Origin: Ancistrus triradiatus
Lineage: Eukaryota; Chordata; Actinopteri; Siluriformes; Loricariidae
Direction: 5' to 3'
Assembly: GCA_025084515.1 (NCBI GenBank)
Contig: JAJAGP010000046.1
Span: 661,347 to 725,346, forward strand
Length of the DNA stretch: 64,000 nucleotides
Each line of letters starts with the position of its first letter. Position 1 is the stretch's first letter. Below the pieces are notes generated by a model. That model was given only the letters and a program-made list of their open reading frames with translations. It was not told the DNA's origin and did no database searches. The position numbers and the translations under genes are program-made. Of this stretch, positions 25,201 to 38,671 are shown in pieces.

Positions 25201-28200
25201 TCTTTCACCTGCACCCACTGAACTCTGGGATAGACTCCACGCAAAAAATGGGACGATTTGTCTATTTTTGATTTTGTCGCCATCTAGTGTTCATCAATTC
25301 AACTGAACACTAGATGGCGTATTTTGCCAGAATCCTAATGTGTGTTAACTGCAAGAGACTTGTTTAAATTTGTATATAAGAAAAGTACACATTCTTATTC
25401 TTCAGAAATAAAAAAAATTGTTTCACTTGGTTATTTAAAATATGGTGAAGCTACAGTATGATAATTTAAGATAATGTCTTTATTGTCATTATACATTATA
25501 CAATGAAATTAGGATTGCTGCTCGAGAACAGTGCAAATCTACACAAAAACAGAATAAGTCAGTGCAACACATAAATACTTAAAGATCAGTATTGCACTAA
25601 TAGAATATGAAAGGAAATACTGAATATAAAAACATTGCACTGATGGAATAGGGCATTTTGTTTACAATTTTAAACATCTTCTTTGCAAGGGACTAATTTA
25701 TTGTTAAAAAGCTGAACATGTGTGTTGTTTTCATTGTTTACTCTGCACAAATGAAAAAATGTTTTTTATCAAATCAATAATCATGAGAAAACCGAATCGC
25801 GAGCGGAGTTTATCGTTACACCCCGACTCCACACACTTCCGCAACCCTGACCAGGATAAGAGGGGTCAAAACAAACTTATTTGTCCTTAATATGTTTAAG
25901 ATCCAATAAATTCATCACACAGTGACTGTAGCCAAAGTTTCAATCAGCGAAATCCTTTTTCTAATCTTTTACAAGGAGGAAAAATGTAACTTTGATGAGT
26001 CATGTTAAGACTGATCCACATTTCACAGTTCTCTTCTTCAGTATCTGTTTTAGTGGTAAAAAGTCCAACAACAATAATTAATCTGTTAAATATGTCAATA
26101 TTTAAATTTGCATTTGAAGTAGTAAAGTGTAATTTATGCCAAAGCGAGAAACGATTCTGGATATCTGCAGCTTTTCATGTCAGTGAGTTAAAACAGAAAC
26201 GGAAAGAGAAAATAAAGCAGAAGACGAAATTTACAAAGGAAGGAAGCTGAAAAGATGAATTCAGAAAAGACTTGCTTTTACAGCAGCGGCGGGCTGGCAA
26301 ACGAAAGTGGATTTCGTATGCTAGATTTAACCTTAAACGGTTTCACCACGCGCCGCTATCGCCTCTCACAATGCCGCGCGTTGGGTCAGCTCCCAGTTCC
26401 CATTCTGCTGATAGGAAATAGCATTCTCCATGCAGATATTAGCCTCATTCACATCACTTTTCAAGGTATTCTTCATCCTCTTTAGGGTGGAAAAGCAGGG
26501 ATTTAGGACTACATTTTCCTAATGTTATCTTCTCCAATTAGGGATCTGTCTGGGTTCAGTACCACGGAGGATCGGCGGAGTTTGAATGGGTCTTAACTAA
26601 GCAGTAGACAATTTTACTCAGAAAACTAAGAATAAAGTCATGATATAACCAAATACTCCATGATTAACATGTCCCAGATGGCATAGAACTGTATTTTTGT
26701 TTTGTTTTTTATAGTTACAAAGTTTGCATCATGAAAACCTGCTTCATGTGCGTTACAGTGGCATTCTGGCTATCTCAGTGCTCGTATGAAACGTGCACAG
26801 TTACAACGGCCTTTGATCATTTTAATATAAGTGATATTATTGTTGAAAATCAAACATAATTCAAGCATTTTTGAGACGTGGGTTCACGTATGGGATCTCT
26901 AGAATAGCCTAATGTCTCTTTGCAGTGCATGCAGTATTTAAACGTTCTTTTATGACTCATATCATTCATAATAAATCGCCAAACCTGGTCTGGTTGTACT
27001 TGCAAATTGTAATGGACGTGTGCGTATGAAAGAAATGTATTATAAGGATTTAGCATAGACAAAGGAAGGAACCTTAAAAGATTCATTGAGACAGACTGTG
27101 TTTACAGCAGCTTTGCAAAGGAAAGTGGATTTCGTACGCTGGATTTGAACCCTAAACAGTTTCACCACGCGCCGCTATCGGCTCTCGCAATGCCGCGGAT
27201 TGGGTCGGCTCCCAGTTTCTATTCTGCTGATAGGAAATAGCATTCTCTATGCTGATATTGTCCTCATACACAGCACTTTAAATGGCCCTGTTCATCCTTT
27301 TTATATTGAGAATCTTCTGGCATGAGTGGTGAGTATGTGAGTACTTTTATCATGTTTATTAAGGACACAGTGCAGTGTAACCTCGTTATCTCGCCTAGTG
27401 ACTTAACGAAATTACAAAACAACTAGACAATGGATAAAGTGCATGGAGTGAAATCACAGGTGGCAAGATATGAGTTTGACAAGATAATGGTAGGAATTTT
27501 TAAAAATTTAATTGTAAATTATGGTGGAAAATAAGTATTTGGTCAATAACAAAAGTTCAACTCAATACTTTGTAACATAACCTTTGTTGGCAATGACAGA
27601 GGTCAAACATTTCCTGTAAGTCTTCACCAGGTTGACTCACACTGTAGCTGGTATTTTGGCCCATTCCTCCATGCAGATCTCCTCTAGAGCAGTGATGTTT
27701 TGGGGCAACACAGACTTTCAACTCCCTACACAAATGTTCTATGGGCTGGAGGTCTGGAGACTGGCTAGGCCACTGCAGGACCTTGAAATGCTTTTTACAG
27801 AACCACTCCTACATCGCCTGAACGGTGTGTTTGGGATCATTGTCATGCTGGAAGACCCAGCCACGTTCCATCTTCAATGCTCTCACTGATGGAAGGAGGT
27901 TTTGGCTTAAAATCTCACGATACATGGCCTCGTTCATTCTTCCCTTACCACGGATCAGTCGTCCTGTCCCCTATGTATAAAAAAAGCCCCAAAGCATGAT
28001 GTTTCCACCCCCATGCTTCACAGTAGGTATGGTGTTCTTGGGATGCAACTCAGCATTCTTCTTACTCCAAACATGATGACTTGAGTTTTTACCAAAAAGT
28101 TCTATTTTGGTTCCATCTGACCACATGATATTCTCCCAATTCTCTTCTGGATCATCCATATGCTCTCTGGCAAACTTCAGACGGGCCTGGACATGTACTG

Positions 28201-30939
28201 GCTTAAGGGGGGCACGCCTGGCACTGCAGGATCTGAGTCCCCTCTCGGCCGGTGTGGTTACTGATGGTAAGCCTTATTGTACTCTTTGGTCCCAGCTCTC
28301 TGCAGGTCATTCATCAGGTCTCTCCGTGTAGTTCTGGGATTTGCTCACTGTTCTCATGATCATTTTGACCCCACGAAATGAGATCTTGCGTGGAGCCCTA
28401 GATCGAGGGAGATTATCAATGGTCTTGTATGTCTTCCATTTTCTTACAATTGCTCCCACAGTTGATTTATTCACACCAACCTGCTTGCCTATTGTAGATT
28501 CACTCTTCCCAGCCTGGTGCAGGTCTACAATTTTCTTCCTGGTGTCCTTCATCAGCTCTTTGGTCTTGGACAAGTTTGGAGTCTGACTGTTTGAGGCTGT
28601 GGACAGGTGTCTTTTATACAGATAACGAGGTCAAACAGGTGCCATTAATACAGGTAATGAGTGGAGGACAGAAGAGCTTCTTAAAGAAGAAGTTACAGGT
28701 CTGTGAGAGCCAGAAATCTTGCTTGTTTGTGGGTGACCAAATACTTATTTTCCACCATAATTTACAATTAAGTTCTTTAAAATTCATACAGTGTTATTTC
28801 CTGGATTTATTTTCTCATTTTGTCTCTCATAGTTACAGATCTCTCTCATTTTTCTAAGTAGCAGAACTAAGTAGCATAATCAGTGGCTGACTACATACTT
28901 TTTTGCATGCTGTTGATATCTACAAGAAAACAATTCTTCCTGTTATGTTTGTCTTTGGCTTGAACCACGTTTTATGCGAATTGTGCGACTAGAGTTGAGA
29001 CTTGCTTGACTAACACTGATAAAAGACTCGACTTGAATTTGACTTGTTGTTCATGACTTGAGACTAGGGCTGGGCAATATGACGATATTTTATCGTATCG
29101 TGATCAATTTTGTTATCATGATAGATGATATGACTTTTCTGAGCATATCGATAAAGAGTGTATTTAGTCCTGTTTAATATAAATGGAGTGCAGCACATTT
29201 TAAATATAAATTACTTTACTAAGTACAGGATAATATTTGAATAGCAGTGTTTAAGAATATTTTTACCCTATCACCCACCCGTACTTGAGACTTGACTTAG
29301 CATTGAGAGAGATTACTTTTATGTTTTAGATGTCTCGCTATATTACCTCCTTCTCAATATTCAATGCCGATATTGTTCAAATGAAGATCAAACGTCCCTA
29401 TGTTTAAATATGTTAAGCTTTCTGTTTGTTTGTTTGCTTTATATATTTTTATGTCCTTGTGTTTTCATGATGAGTTCGACAGATGAGTTAGAAGTCCAAG
29501 AAGAAAAACAACAGTATTTGTAAATGTTGAAAATAAAATTCAGCTCTTTATGACTTCTTTGACTGATTTAAATGTGGAAACTGGAGTTAGAGCTTCATAA
29601 TTGGGTATGACTTGACTTGAGACTTGCTTGACTTATAGCAGGGACTTGGCTTCAGTTACCTGAATATTACCATAGCAAATTGAGCAAATTTGCAAAAAGC
29701 CTTTTAATGCGGAAAGAGTAAATTACATGCAGTTCCACTGCATCACTAGCGGATCATGGCAGACCGATTAAGTGCCATAGGAATGGATGTCCTGCCGTTC
29801 TCTGTAGGTAAATCAGTGCAACTGCATATCCTTTCCATCCATCCATCCATACATCCCTTCTTTCATTTAGACTAGTTAATGAACCGACGATCCTGGAACA
29901 AAACCAGAGTACATCACTATTACACCTGTGTGCCTATGAGAAGAACAATCATCATCATTCTTATATAGGTGTCCCAAACTTGTCTTGTAATGTTGCCATG
30001 TCAGAGGCCAAAGAAAATCAATTTATTTGTCTAAATGATTACATGACTTCACCAGCCCGTCGCTAATATTTACCAAATCGTCTATCCAACACATTTTCCT
30101 AATAAAGCGATTTTCTTGGTGGTTCCTGGGACGCCCCCGGTGCCTCCTAACGTGCTCTCGGGGTGTTATTTAACACGGAATGGATATATATGTGTCAAGT
30201 GGAGATTATAAAACTAATTTCACTCCCCCCTTCTTCTAGTTTACCCACCGCTCTGATCCCGGAGTGTTCCTCAGCCTCGGTGTCCCATTGCTCTAATGCA
30301 TTTTCACACACTAATGGCACATCAAAGTAAAGCCTGAAGTGGCACAAGCACCACTTCCATCTTTCTCTGTGCCACAGAACCAACGGGTTTATAGACCACG
30401 AGAGATCAGAGGCTTCGCGTTCACGCCGCTGTAATAGAATTATTACGAAAAAACAACATTATGCTACAAAAACTGCAGATACTTATTTAAGGAGCTTTTT
30501 ATGCAGGACTGAGACTGTGGATACCAAACCACATAACTGAACAGTGTTATGTCCCGCAAGTTGTAGAATAGTGTTTTATCCCAACAAATATGCCATCAAA
30601 TTTCATTTACAGCATACAGTATATATACAGAGTTTTATATATATTACATAAACACCCTGTTCTGTAAAAACATGCAGTCTTGTACAAAAGTTTGGGCATA
30701 CTTGGTCCAATGAAATGTTGCCCACGGTGTTTTAAAGGTCTTAACTGGCTTAATGTTATATTACAATTTGCAGAAGTGTTATCTAAGTGATCTCTAAGTT
30801 CCTTGGTTTAGTTCTTTTAATTTACAAAGCAGGGTGAATATAAAAACGTCTATATAAAAAGACAGAATAGCAACAAATTCCAATTAGGAAAAGGTGGTTA
30901 AAACAGGCTTTGCAAGCAGAGAGCATAAACAATCCCCCC

Positions 30940-30974
<35 letters not shown>

Positions 30975-33900
30975 TTTACTGGAAAAGAACTGATGCATTT
31001 GTGCTGAGTCTGAAAAACAGCCTGGCTATAAACCAATTCAATTAACACCAGGGTTGTTGGGGGATTGCATTACTGCCCGAGCCATTCACTGAACACTTTG
31101 TATAGTCGATAATGTACAGATTTCTCCAATGGATACGTGTGTGTGTGTGTCTGTGTGTGTGTGTGTGTGTGTGTGCGAGAGAGAGAGAGAAAGATTTAAT
31201 CAGATTCTCAAGGCTGAAAGAAGACAAATCATATTGAATTTCAGACCATAAATTAAAAGGAGCCACATTTAAGGCGTTCCAACGGGAGATTTTCTCAAAA
31301 ATGGAAATGCATCCATTTAAAAGCAGGCTGCCGTGTTTATGGGCCTGTCAGTAATAATTCAGAACACAGTAGGGGACTTGCGCCATGTATCAGACCGCTG
31401 CTTCGGGAAAGAAATTGAAAACTGTCACGTTAAATTATTAGCCCTATGAATCTGCATGGTCTGGCTCTGGAACGGACTTGAGCGAAAGGCAACGTCGTGG
31501 ACATCGTTCCTGCAGAACCGACAGGATTTTTATGAGGGCTGCTGCCATCGAGCGAGGTTTACGACAGGCCAAAGACAGAAGGTGAGAAGAAGGGCTTCTT
31601 CGGGGGTATTGTGAATATATTGCTAGACGTCACCCCTTTGATATGTCTGGCAAAGGGTTATTATGCAAATGCAACGAGAGGGAGAGAGAAGTAAGGTCAT
31701 GTTTTTCAAGTCAGATTTCAACTTACTTTCTTTTCCTGCACGAAACGTTTTGGCCACAAGAGGCAGGCTTGCTAACGAGGGAACTTATTCAGGTATTTGT
31801 TTAAAGTTGTATAGCATTTCTATCTAATCATTCCATTCGATCAATGCAGGCTTTAAATTGTACTTTGCTTTTAGATTTTATTACATACGGCAAAAAGACA
31901 TAAGGATTAATTCCATTTAAATAATCTGCTGCAAGTCATTCTCCGAAACTCACTAGGATCCAGCAGCACAAGTCTTAGGCCACCGTTAGATTAGATACAG
32001 TGTTGTTTTAGCAATGCCATGATGACCGCATATAATTATTTCTCAGTCTCTTTATTAGAATACAACATACAGGAAATTTGGTGGCCTAAGACTTTTGGAC
32101 AGCACTGTATATATGTAATTTGCTAATACAATGCCTTAACAACGTTTTGGAACGCCTGACCTAGTGTTTTGTTTATTTTCATGAACTACTAACACTCAAA
32201 AAGACTATTTGGATCATCTGGAAATGTTGCCATAACTTTTGCACATGTAATATGTTTGCTTTATTATATGATTTTAAGATGTTGCAAAATTTATACATAA
32301 AAATTTTCAGTGAAGTTTGCTCCAATGCAAAAGCTAACTTCTTTTCATTTTAATAATTAAAACACAATATGAAAACATTACTACAGTTCATTTTTGTATT
32401 TGTATATTTTATAAAAGTTTAAACACTTGAAAGCAAAAAGGTACAAAGATACCATTTTGTTTTCTGCCTTTCAAAACTGCAATTCTCTTTTCAGTCACAA
32501 GGGTGTGTTCGTACTTGTTTTCTGTCATTCAGACGTGACTAAGATATACATAAGACCTATATACGTTCTATAATTCTTAAGACTTCGGCTGTTAAAGCAC
32601 ATTAATTAATGTAATATCTTAGAAATACCTTCTGACGTTGTGTGTGTACTAACTGATTGTTGGTTCATTTGTAGAAAAGCGCTTATATTACATATATAGA
32701 TAAATAAATAAACAAATAAATAAACGGTAGTGTTGAGGCTCATGTAACGTCCTGTATTCAGACACACCTCCAAGCTTTGCGGCAACTACCTAAAGACCCA
32801 AGAAGATCAAGGAGTGCTGACTGTCCTGGACTTTCCTCCAGAGCGTCCTGACCTAAACCTCACCGAGCATTTATGGGGGCACTTGGAGACAGAAGTATAC
32901 AGTACCATCATGAGATGTTCTTTTGAATACTGTGGATAACATGGATCAGGTTTTGCACACACTTGAAGTCAGCTTAAAAAACAAACAATAAATAAGCTCA
33001 TCTTCACTGCAGGTGTTCTGCTGATTATTTGTTTTGTATCGAAAAGCATAGCAGAGATACTAACAATACACCGAACCAGCCTCGTCTCACTCACACACGC
33101 ATTTCTTCCCAAACACACAGCCGCCCTGCAGCGCTGTCCCTCCGGAGGCCTCGGTTGTGAATGGCGAGCGCTCCCGGTTAGCGGTGTGAACGACTGGTAC
33201 TGTGTGCCAGACTAATGTGTTAAGTAATGGCTTTTGAGAGCTGACAGATTGGCAGTGTTAAGGGCGCACTGGGAGAAGCGAGCTCATCTATCACAATGCC
33301 ATGCTGCACGCTACTCCCATCATCCACCATCCATCTGATAAATTCTCGCAGCGCGCACACGGGGACACACAACCTCTAATTAAAAGAGGCACCCCGGGGG
33401 GCTTGTGGAAGGAGCGGCGAGGGAACTTTATTCCTTCAACCTCGTTAAAGGCGTAGGGTTCAATTTATTCTGACGTGAGGGGGAAAGAAAGGAGGTGCAA
33501 ACGGCTTACGATTGATATTTTATGAATGTGAGCAGACAATCAAAAAGACAGAGGAGAGAGGCAGGATTCAGCTCTCAGGTACAGTACACAGTCAGGAACG
33601 CAAATGTTTGGGATGAGTTTCTATATGATAAGTCACCTGTGCACTGATTCTGACTCTTATCATAGTGTCTGTTTGCTCTAGCAGTGAATAAAATGTTCCT
33701 CAATTCAGTATCTGATGTCCAAATAACTCTGTACAGGCCTTTCTGCACCAAGACGAAAAAACTGCATGACAAGTTTTGAAAAAGAACGCAGGTTTATTAA
33801 GGCCATCCTTCACACCGAGTCCGAAACTGACGGACCGCGACGCTGTGTAACATTTTTAATCGGAGCCTGTACTCATTTCTGCGTTAAAATCAGGCCAATC

Positions 33901-36187
33901 AGAGCTCGGTTGCCGGGCAGAACAGCTCATAACGAGCTTACAGGACAAGCAACAGGCTGCCTCTAAAAACATGGATATTAAAGAAAAGATCTGGTGGAAT
34001 AGAACTGAAAGGCTGGAGAATGATGGAGATAAAGCTCACAGGGTCTGTAAGGAACCGTCTGATTATTTATCTAAGTGCATTCTGATCTGTTCATAAACAA
34101 AAAACACTTGGTGTGAAGGTCCCAGTACGTTAAAAATTGCATCTGTTTTTTCGTGCCTTAGTCATTAGAGCGTCACTGCCGACGATGCTGAGCTGAAGAT
34201 GTGTGGCCTGGATAACTAATGAATTACAGAGCCATTATGGCAGGAGATTAATGACCATAATGTGTCAGATGCTGCCAAAACGATCTGCAAACCTTACAAC
34301 CTCACCATGACAGAGGCAGTTAAGTACCGGGACCTTATGAGATCTGGAAAGGTGCCCAAACTTTTGCGTGTTTCTTTTTTCCGCTGTGTTTTAAAATGTA
34401 TGTGTTAACATTTGCAGAAAAATCAGACTTCGGAGGTCGATCTCTGTAGAGGTTTGTGTATATTTTGCAGATAACACGGCACACGGATAATAAAAACACC
34501 TAATTAACCTTAATCCCAGTAATGCAGTGCAGTGATAACCTTCAAATGTGTTTCTATGGCTTCTGCTTATTTCAACCACAGACAGAAAGAGTCACACAGT
34601 AAAGTTAAATGTCTAATGCACAGAGAGAGAGACAGGCAGAGAGAGAGAGGTGATAAACGTTGGAAGTCGCTCGATTGTTCCCAGTTGAGCTTCAGTCAAG
34701 GGGATGAAACTTATCTTGGCACTGATTGGCAGCTGCCAGACGAAGTCCTACATCCTCAACATGGGAGGAAAAAAATAAATAAACAAATAAATAAATATTC
34801 CAGGGATGCAACCATTAAACTCTAAACAGCACACACCTATGCTCCTCCTAACATGGCCACAGTTGCCAAGGCCTCTTATTATAAGAGACATTGGGTTTGT
34901 GTTTCTCTAAAGTCACTTATAATATTGGTAGTCATGGGTTATGGGTTTTTTGGGGCTTGTTTCTCCACTATATCTGTGTAGTAAAGCGAAACTGCTCGTT
35001 TGTCCTGTTGCACGTTCTGTTCACAACCCGTTCCCTCCTAACCTTCAAAATACAAAGCAATGATACGACTTCTTTTAGCTAATTTGTTAACAATGCTGGA
35101 ACAAAGTGGGCAAAACACAGAAAATAATTCTTCATTTTTTGCTGACCTAGTTCAATGAATTTAGAGTTAAAAGGTAAAATGTTTTAAATGGTTGGACTGT
35201 TTTGGGATTTATTTGTGCTTCTCCTGGGCTTGTTTCCATAGACTTCATTGCTTGTTTCTCTCGCCAGATCTGGCAACCCTGACCATGTCTAAATACACGT
35301 TCCTCGTACATGGGCTAAACTCTTACCACCAGCTTTGCGCCTGTTTCTTAATATATCAGTCATGCATCTGTTTCCTTCTGCAAGAACCAAACTCCAAGAC
35401 TTCCCTGCATCAAATAAACACCTGAGAAATCAACGCTAAATAAATATCGACTAAACACCCGCTTCCTCATAGTGCTGGGCGGTATGGCCTCAAATCAATA
35501 TCACAATTAATTTGGACATTTTTACCTCGATTACAATTAATGAAAGATTTTGATGTCACTGTTTTTGTTGTTTTTCTGCCTGAAAAGGTTTTTTTTCTAA
35601 TGAAAAATTGCATGTCGTTGTGTTTTTAAATGAACTGAAGGAAGCACATGGATGAACTGTTTATGGTTGTTTATTGAATAGCTTAACCAACTGAAATCAT
35701 CCTACGTGATGCCGGATATTGGCATCAGTTCCTTCTTTCCATCTTCCTGAATCCTTTCCATACTGTGTAGCATTTAAGAGAATTAAAAAAGTATTATCAA
35801 AAGTAAAAACAATTGATATTACTGACATGGGCAAGATTCGGGTTAACGGTTCTGATGTGGGTTTTGATTCAGTTTCGATGAATTGCGCAGCCCTGCTTCC
35901 TCCGATAAGTCCGTCTGACATAAGCCAAACACTTTCTTCTACAACAAACTTAACAGTCTATTTAACAGTCATTCAGTGTTCACATACATACCCCGGAAAA
36001 AAAAAGAAACAGGTGTTATCTCAAGCTGACAACACATTTATTGATTGGCAGCTTCAAGAAAACAAAACTCTGTGAGCTGGAAGTGTGACTGCATCATTAA
36101 AAATATAACACACACTAAATATGAAAAGTGCATGGAAAGTCATCCAGAGTGAAAGTGTGAGTTGACGGGCGTCTGGTGATGTTTTGT

Positions 36188-36247
<60 letters not shown>

Positions 36248-38636
36248 CGATCAGCCATAACATTACAGCCACTGAAGTGAAGAAGACTGGCAGTGCGATG
36301 ATCTGAGAAATGTTCTGCTGGGAATCCTTGGCCCATCTGAAGGTTACTTTGGCACATACCACCAACCCACATGTTACTGCACACCAAGTGCACCCCTACA
36401 TTACATTCACATTTAAACATTTAGCAGACGTTTAGATATTTAGTGACTTACACCTGATATAGTCTGACAATCCAATAAACTATGGGTTAATGGCCTCGCC
36501 CAAGGGCCCAACAGTCATGGCTCGGCGGAGGTGGGATTTGAACCCAGCCACACTCCAAACATTTTTCAGGAATGGTTTGAGGAACAAGACAAAGACTTCA
36601 AGGGGTTGCCCTGGCTTCCAAATCCCCCAGATCTCAATCTCATCGAGCATCTCCTCACAACTTACAAGACTTAACAGAACAGGAAAGGTTTAGTTCAGAA
36701 CATTCTGTCCTGATTTCTTCATTTCTGCACTAGTTAAAGAAGCAGACCGGAGGTCTAGCGGCTTCTCGCCCCTGCCTGTGCACTTAAAGTCATTAAACAG
36801 TTTGAGGCTGTACCACTTTGTACTGATAATAGTCCAGTTTTACAAAAAAAGGAGAGATTAAACAGTTTAAAGCCACTCTTTGAACTGCCTTTCTGAACGT
36901 GTTGTTTAAATTCACTATACTTTGAACTTGCTGTCTGAACATTTGTGTTACTTTGCTTAAATTTGCCGTTTGAGCTTTTGTTGAACTTGCTGTTTAACTA
37001 AGCTTTTTGATCTCTCTGTTTCAACTTAGCCTTTGATTTTGCTGTTTATTTTCAATATTTAAAATAGTATAACATTTTAGAGCTGCACATAACTATGAAA
37101 ACAGTGTTAGAATTTTCTTTACTAATTTAGATTTTTTGATTTTAAGTTATTTTTTGGTCAGTGTAAGCATATCTAATGGGGCAGACAAAACAAAAACAAG
37201 CTGCTCTGGCTTTATGCTATTTTTTAAGAGTTGTATCTTATAGTTGTTTACAGTTACTTTCTTTTTGTTTTTATATCTAGACTGTCGGATATATGGTAAG
37301 ATGGTAACCATGTTAGATCCTGCATCTTTAAATCACAACGCACAGTAATATAGATACATGTTCGGATTTTAAGATTGTGTGTCTAAGAATATAAATGTGT
37401 TTTGTGTTCATACAGACACCATGAAGAATAATATCTCTTAATCATTTCCCGTACGAGATCAGTCAGTGTTCTTAGAAACCGAGCGCTCTGCTTTCACTGC
37501 AAAGACAAAACCTGAACGAACAGCTCTGCAAAATTAAGAGACCACTCTTTTGAAAACAAGAAAAAAATCAACCTATCAACACGTACAGCAGCAATACTTT
37601 TTCCAGTATCTAATAAATTCCAACAAAGTCACACCTGATTGAACTTAATGAGGAACCAAACCTTATTTATTGAGGAAAAGTACAAGATGTATGGAAGCTG
37701 TGAAAGTTAAATATCGATTTCTGAACTCTCCTAAGTTAAAAACTTAGTATTATTTTCTTGAAAGTGTGTTTTTTGTATTATTTGTATTATTAATCAATAA
37801 AAACACTACATTCTTTATCAATTTAACCAGCTGTCATTTACAGCAAATAAATATAAATGCTCTTGTCCTTGCTGCAAATAAATATTTTATCTGGAATTAG
37901 TCAGTAGTTTAGCTATAGAATAAAACAAAACTGTTCCATTTCACCCAAACACACTGATCGTTTTTCCAGAGCTGTATCATAAACTGTCCTGGAGAGAACA
38001 TGCTAAACTCTACGAAGGCAATTCTTGGAAGTTTTACAAAAGCAGTGTTCTGAAGGAACTCACACAAGCTACACCAGATAAAACATACGAAAAAGCCAGT
38101 GCAGGGAAACCAATCAGTAACATTATCTATATCACCAAATATATCACTAAAGGCATTATGGGATATGTAGTCATTTTCCTTGTAACACCTTGTTTTTCTC
38201 TGTTTTATTATTGTTAAATGCCTCCATTGTTTGGCTCCCCAGGAGCTCAGTGACATGATTGTTAGGGAGGTTCCACCGAGGGCCCTCGGCTCAGCTAACA
38301 GGAACATGCTGGTCGTACCGACCACCCGACAAAAGAGCAGAAAGGCGGCCTTTTGTTATTACAGACCAAACCTTTGGAACTCTCTTCATGATGACCTGAG
38401 GGCTCTGGATGATCTTAGCATATTTAAGAGAAGGGTTAAGACACACACGTTCGGGCTGGCTTTTTGCTGATGTTTGGATTTTATCTGCATTTTTGGGAAT
38501 TTCTATTTTCTTTCATTCTTTTTTTTATTATTCTTTTATGGATTATTTTGTTTTTAACTATTTTATATCATACTACTGTTTTTTATTGTTCTTTTATGTA
38601 TTTGTTTGTTATGAAAAAGTGCTATATAAATAAAGC

Positions 38637-38671
<35 letters not shown>

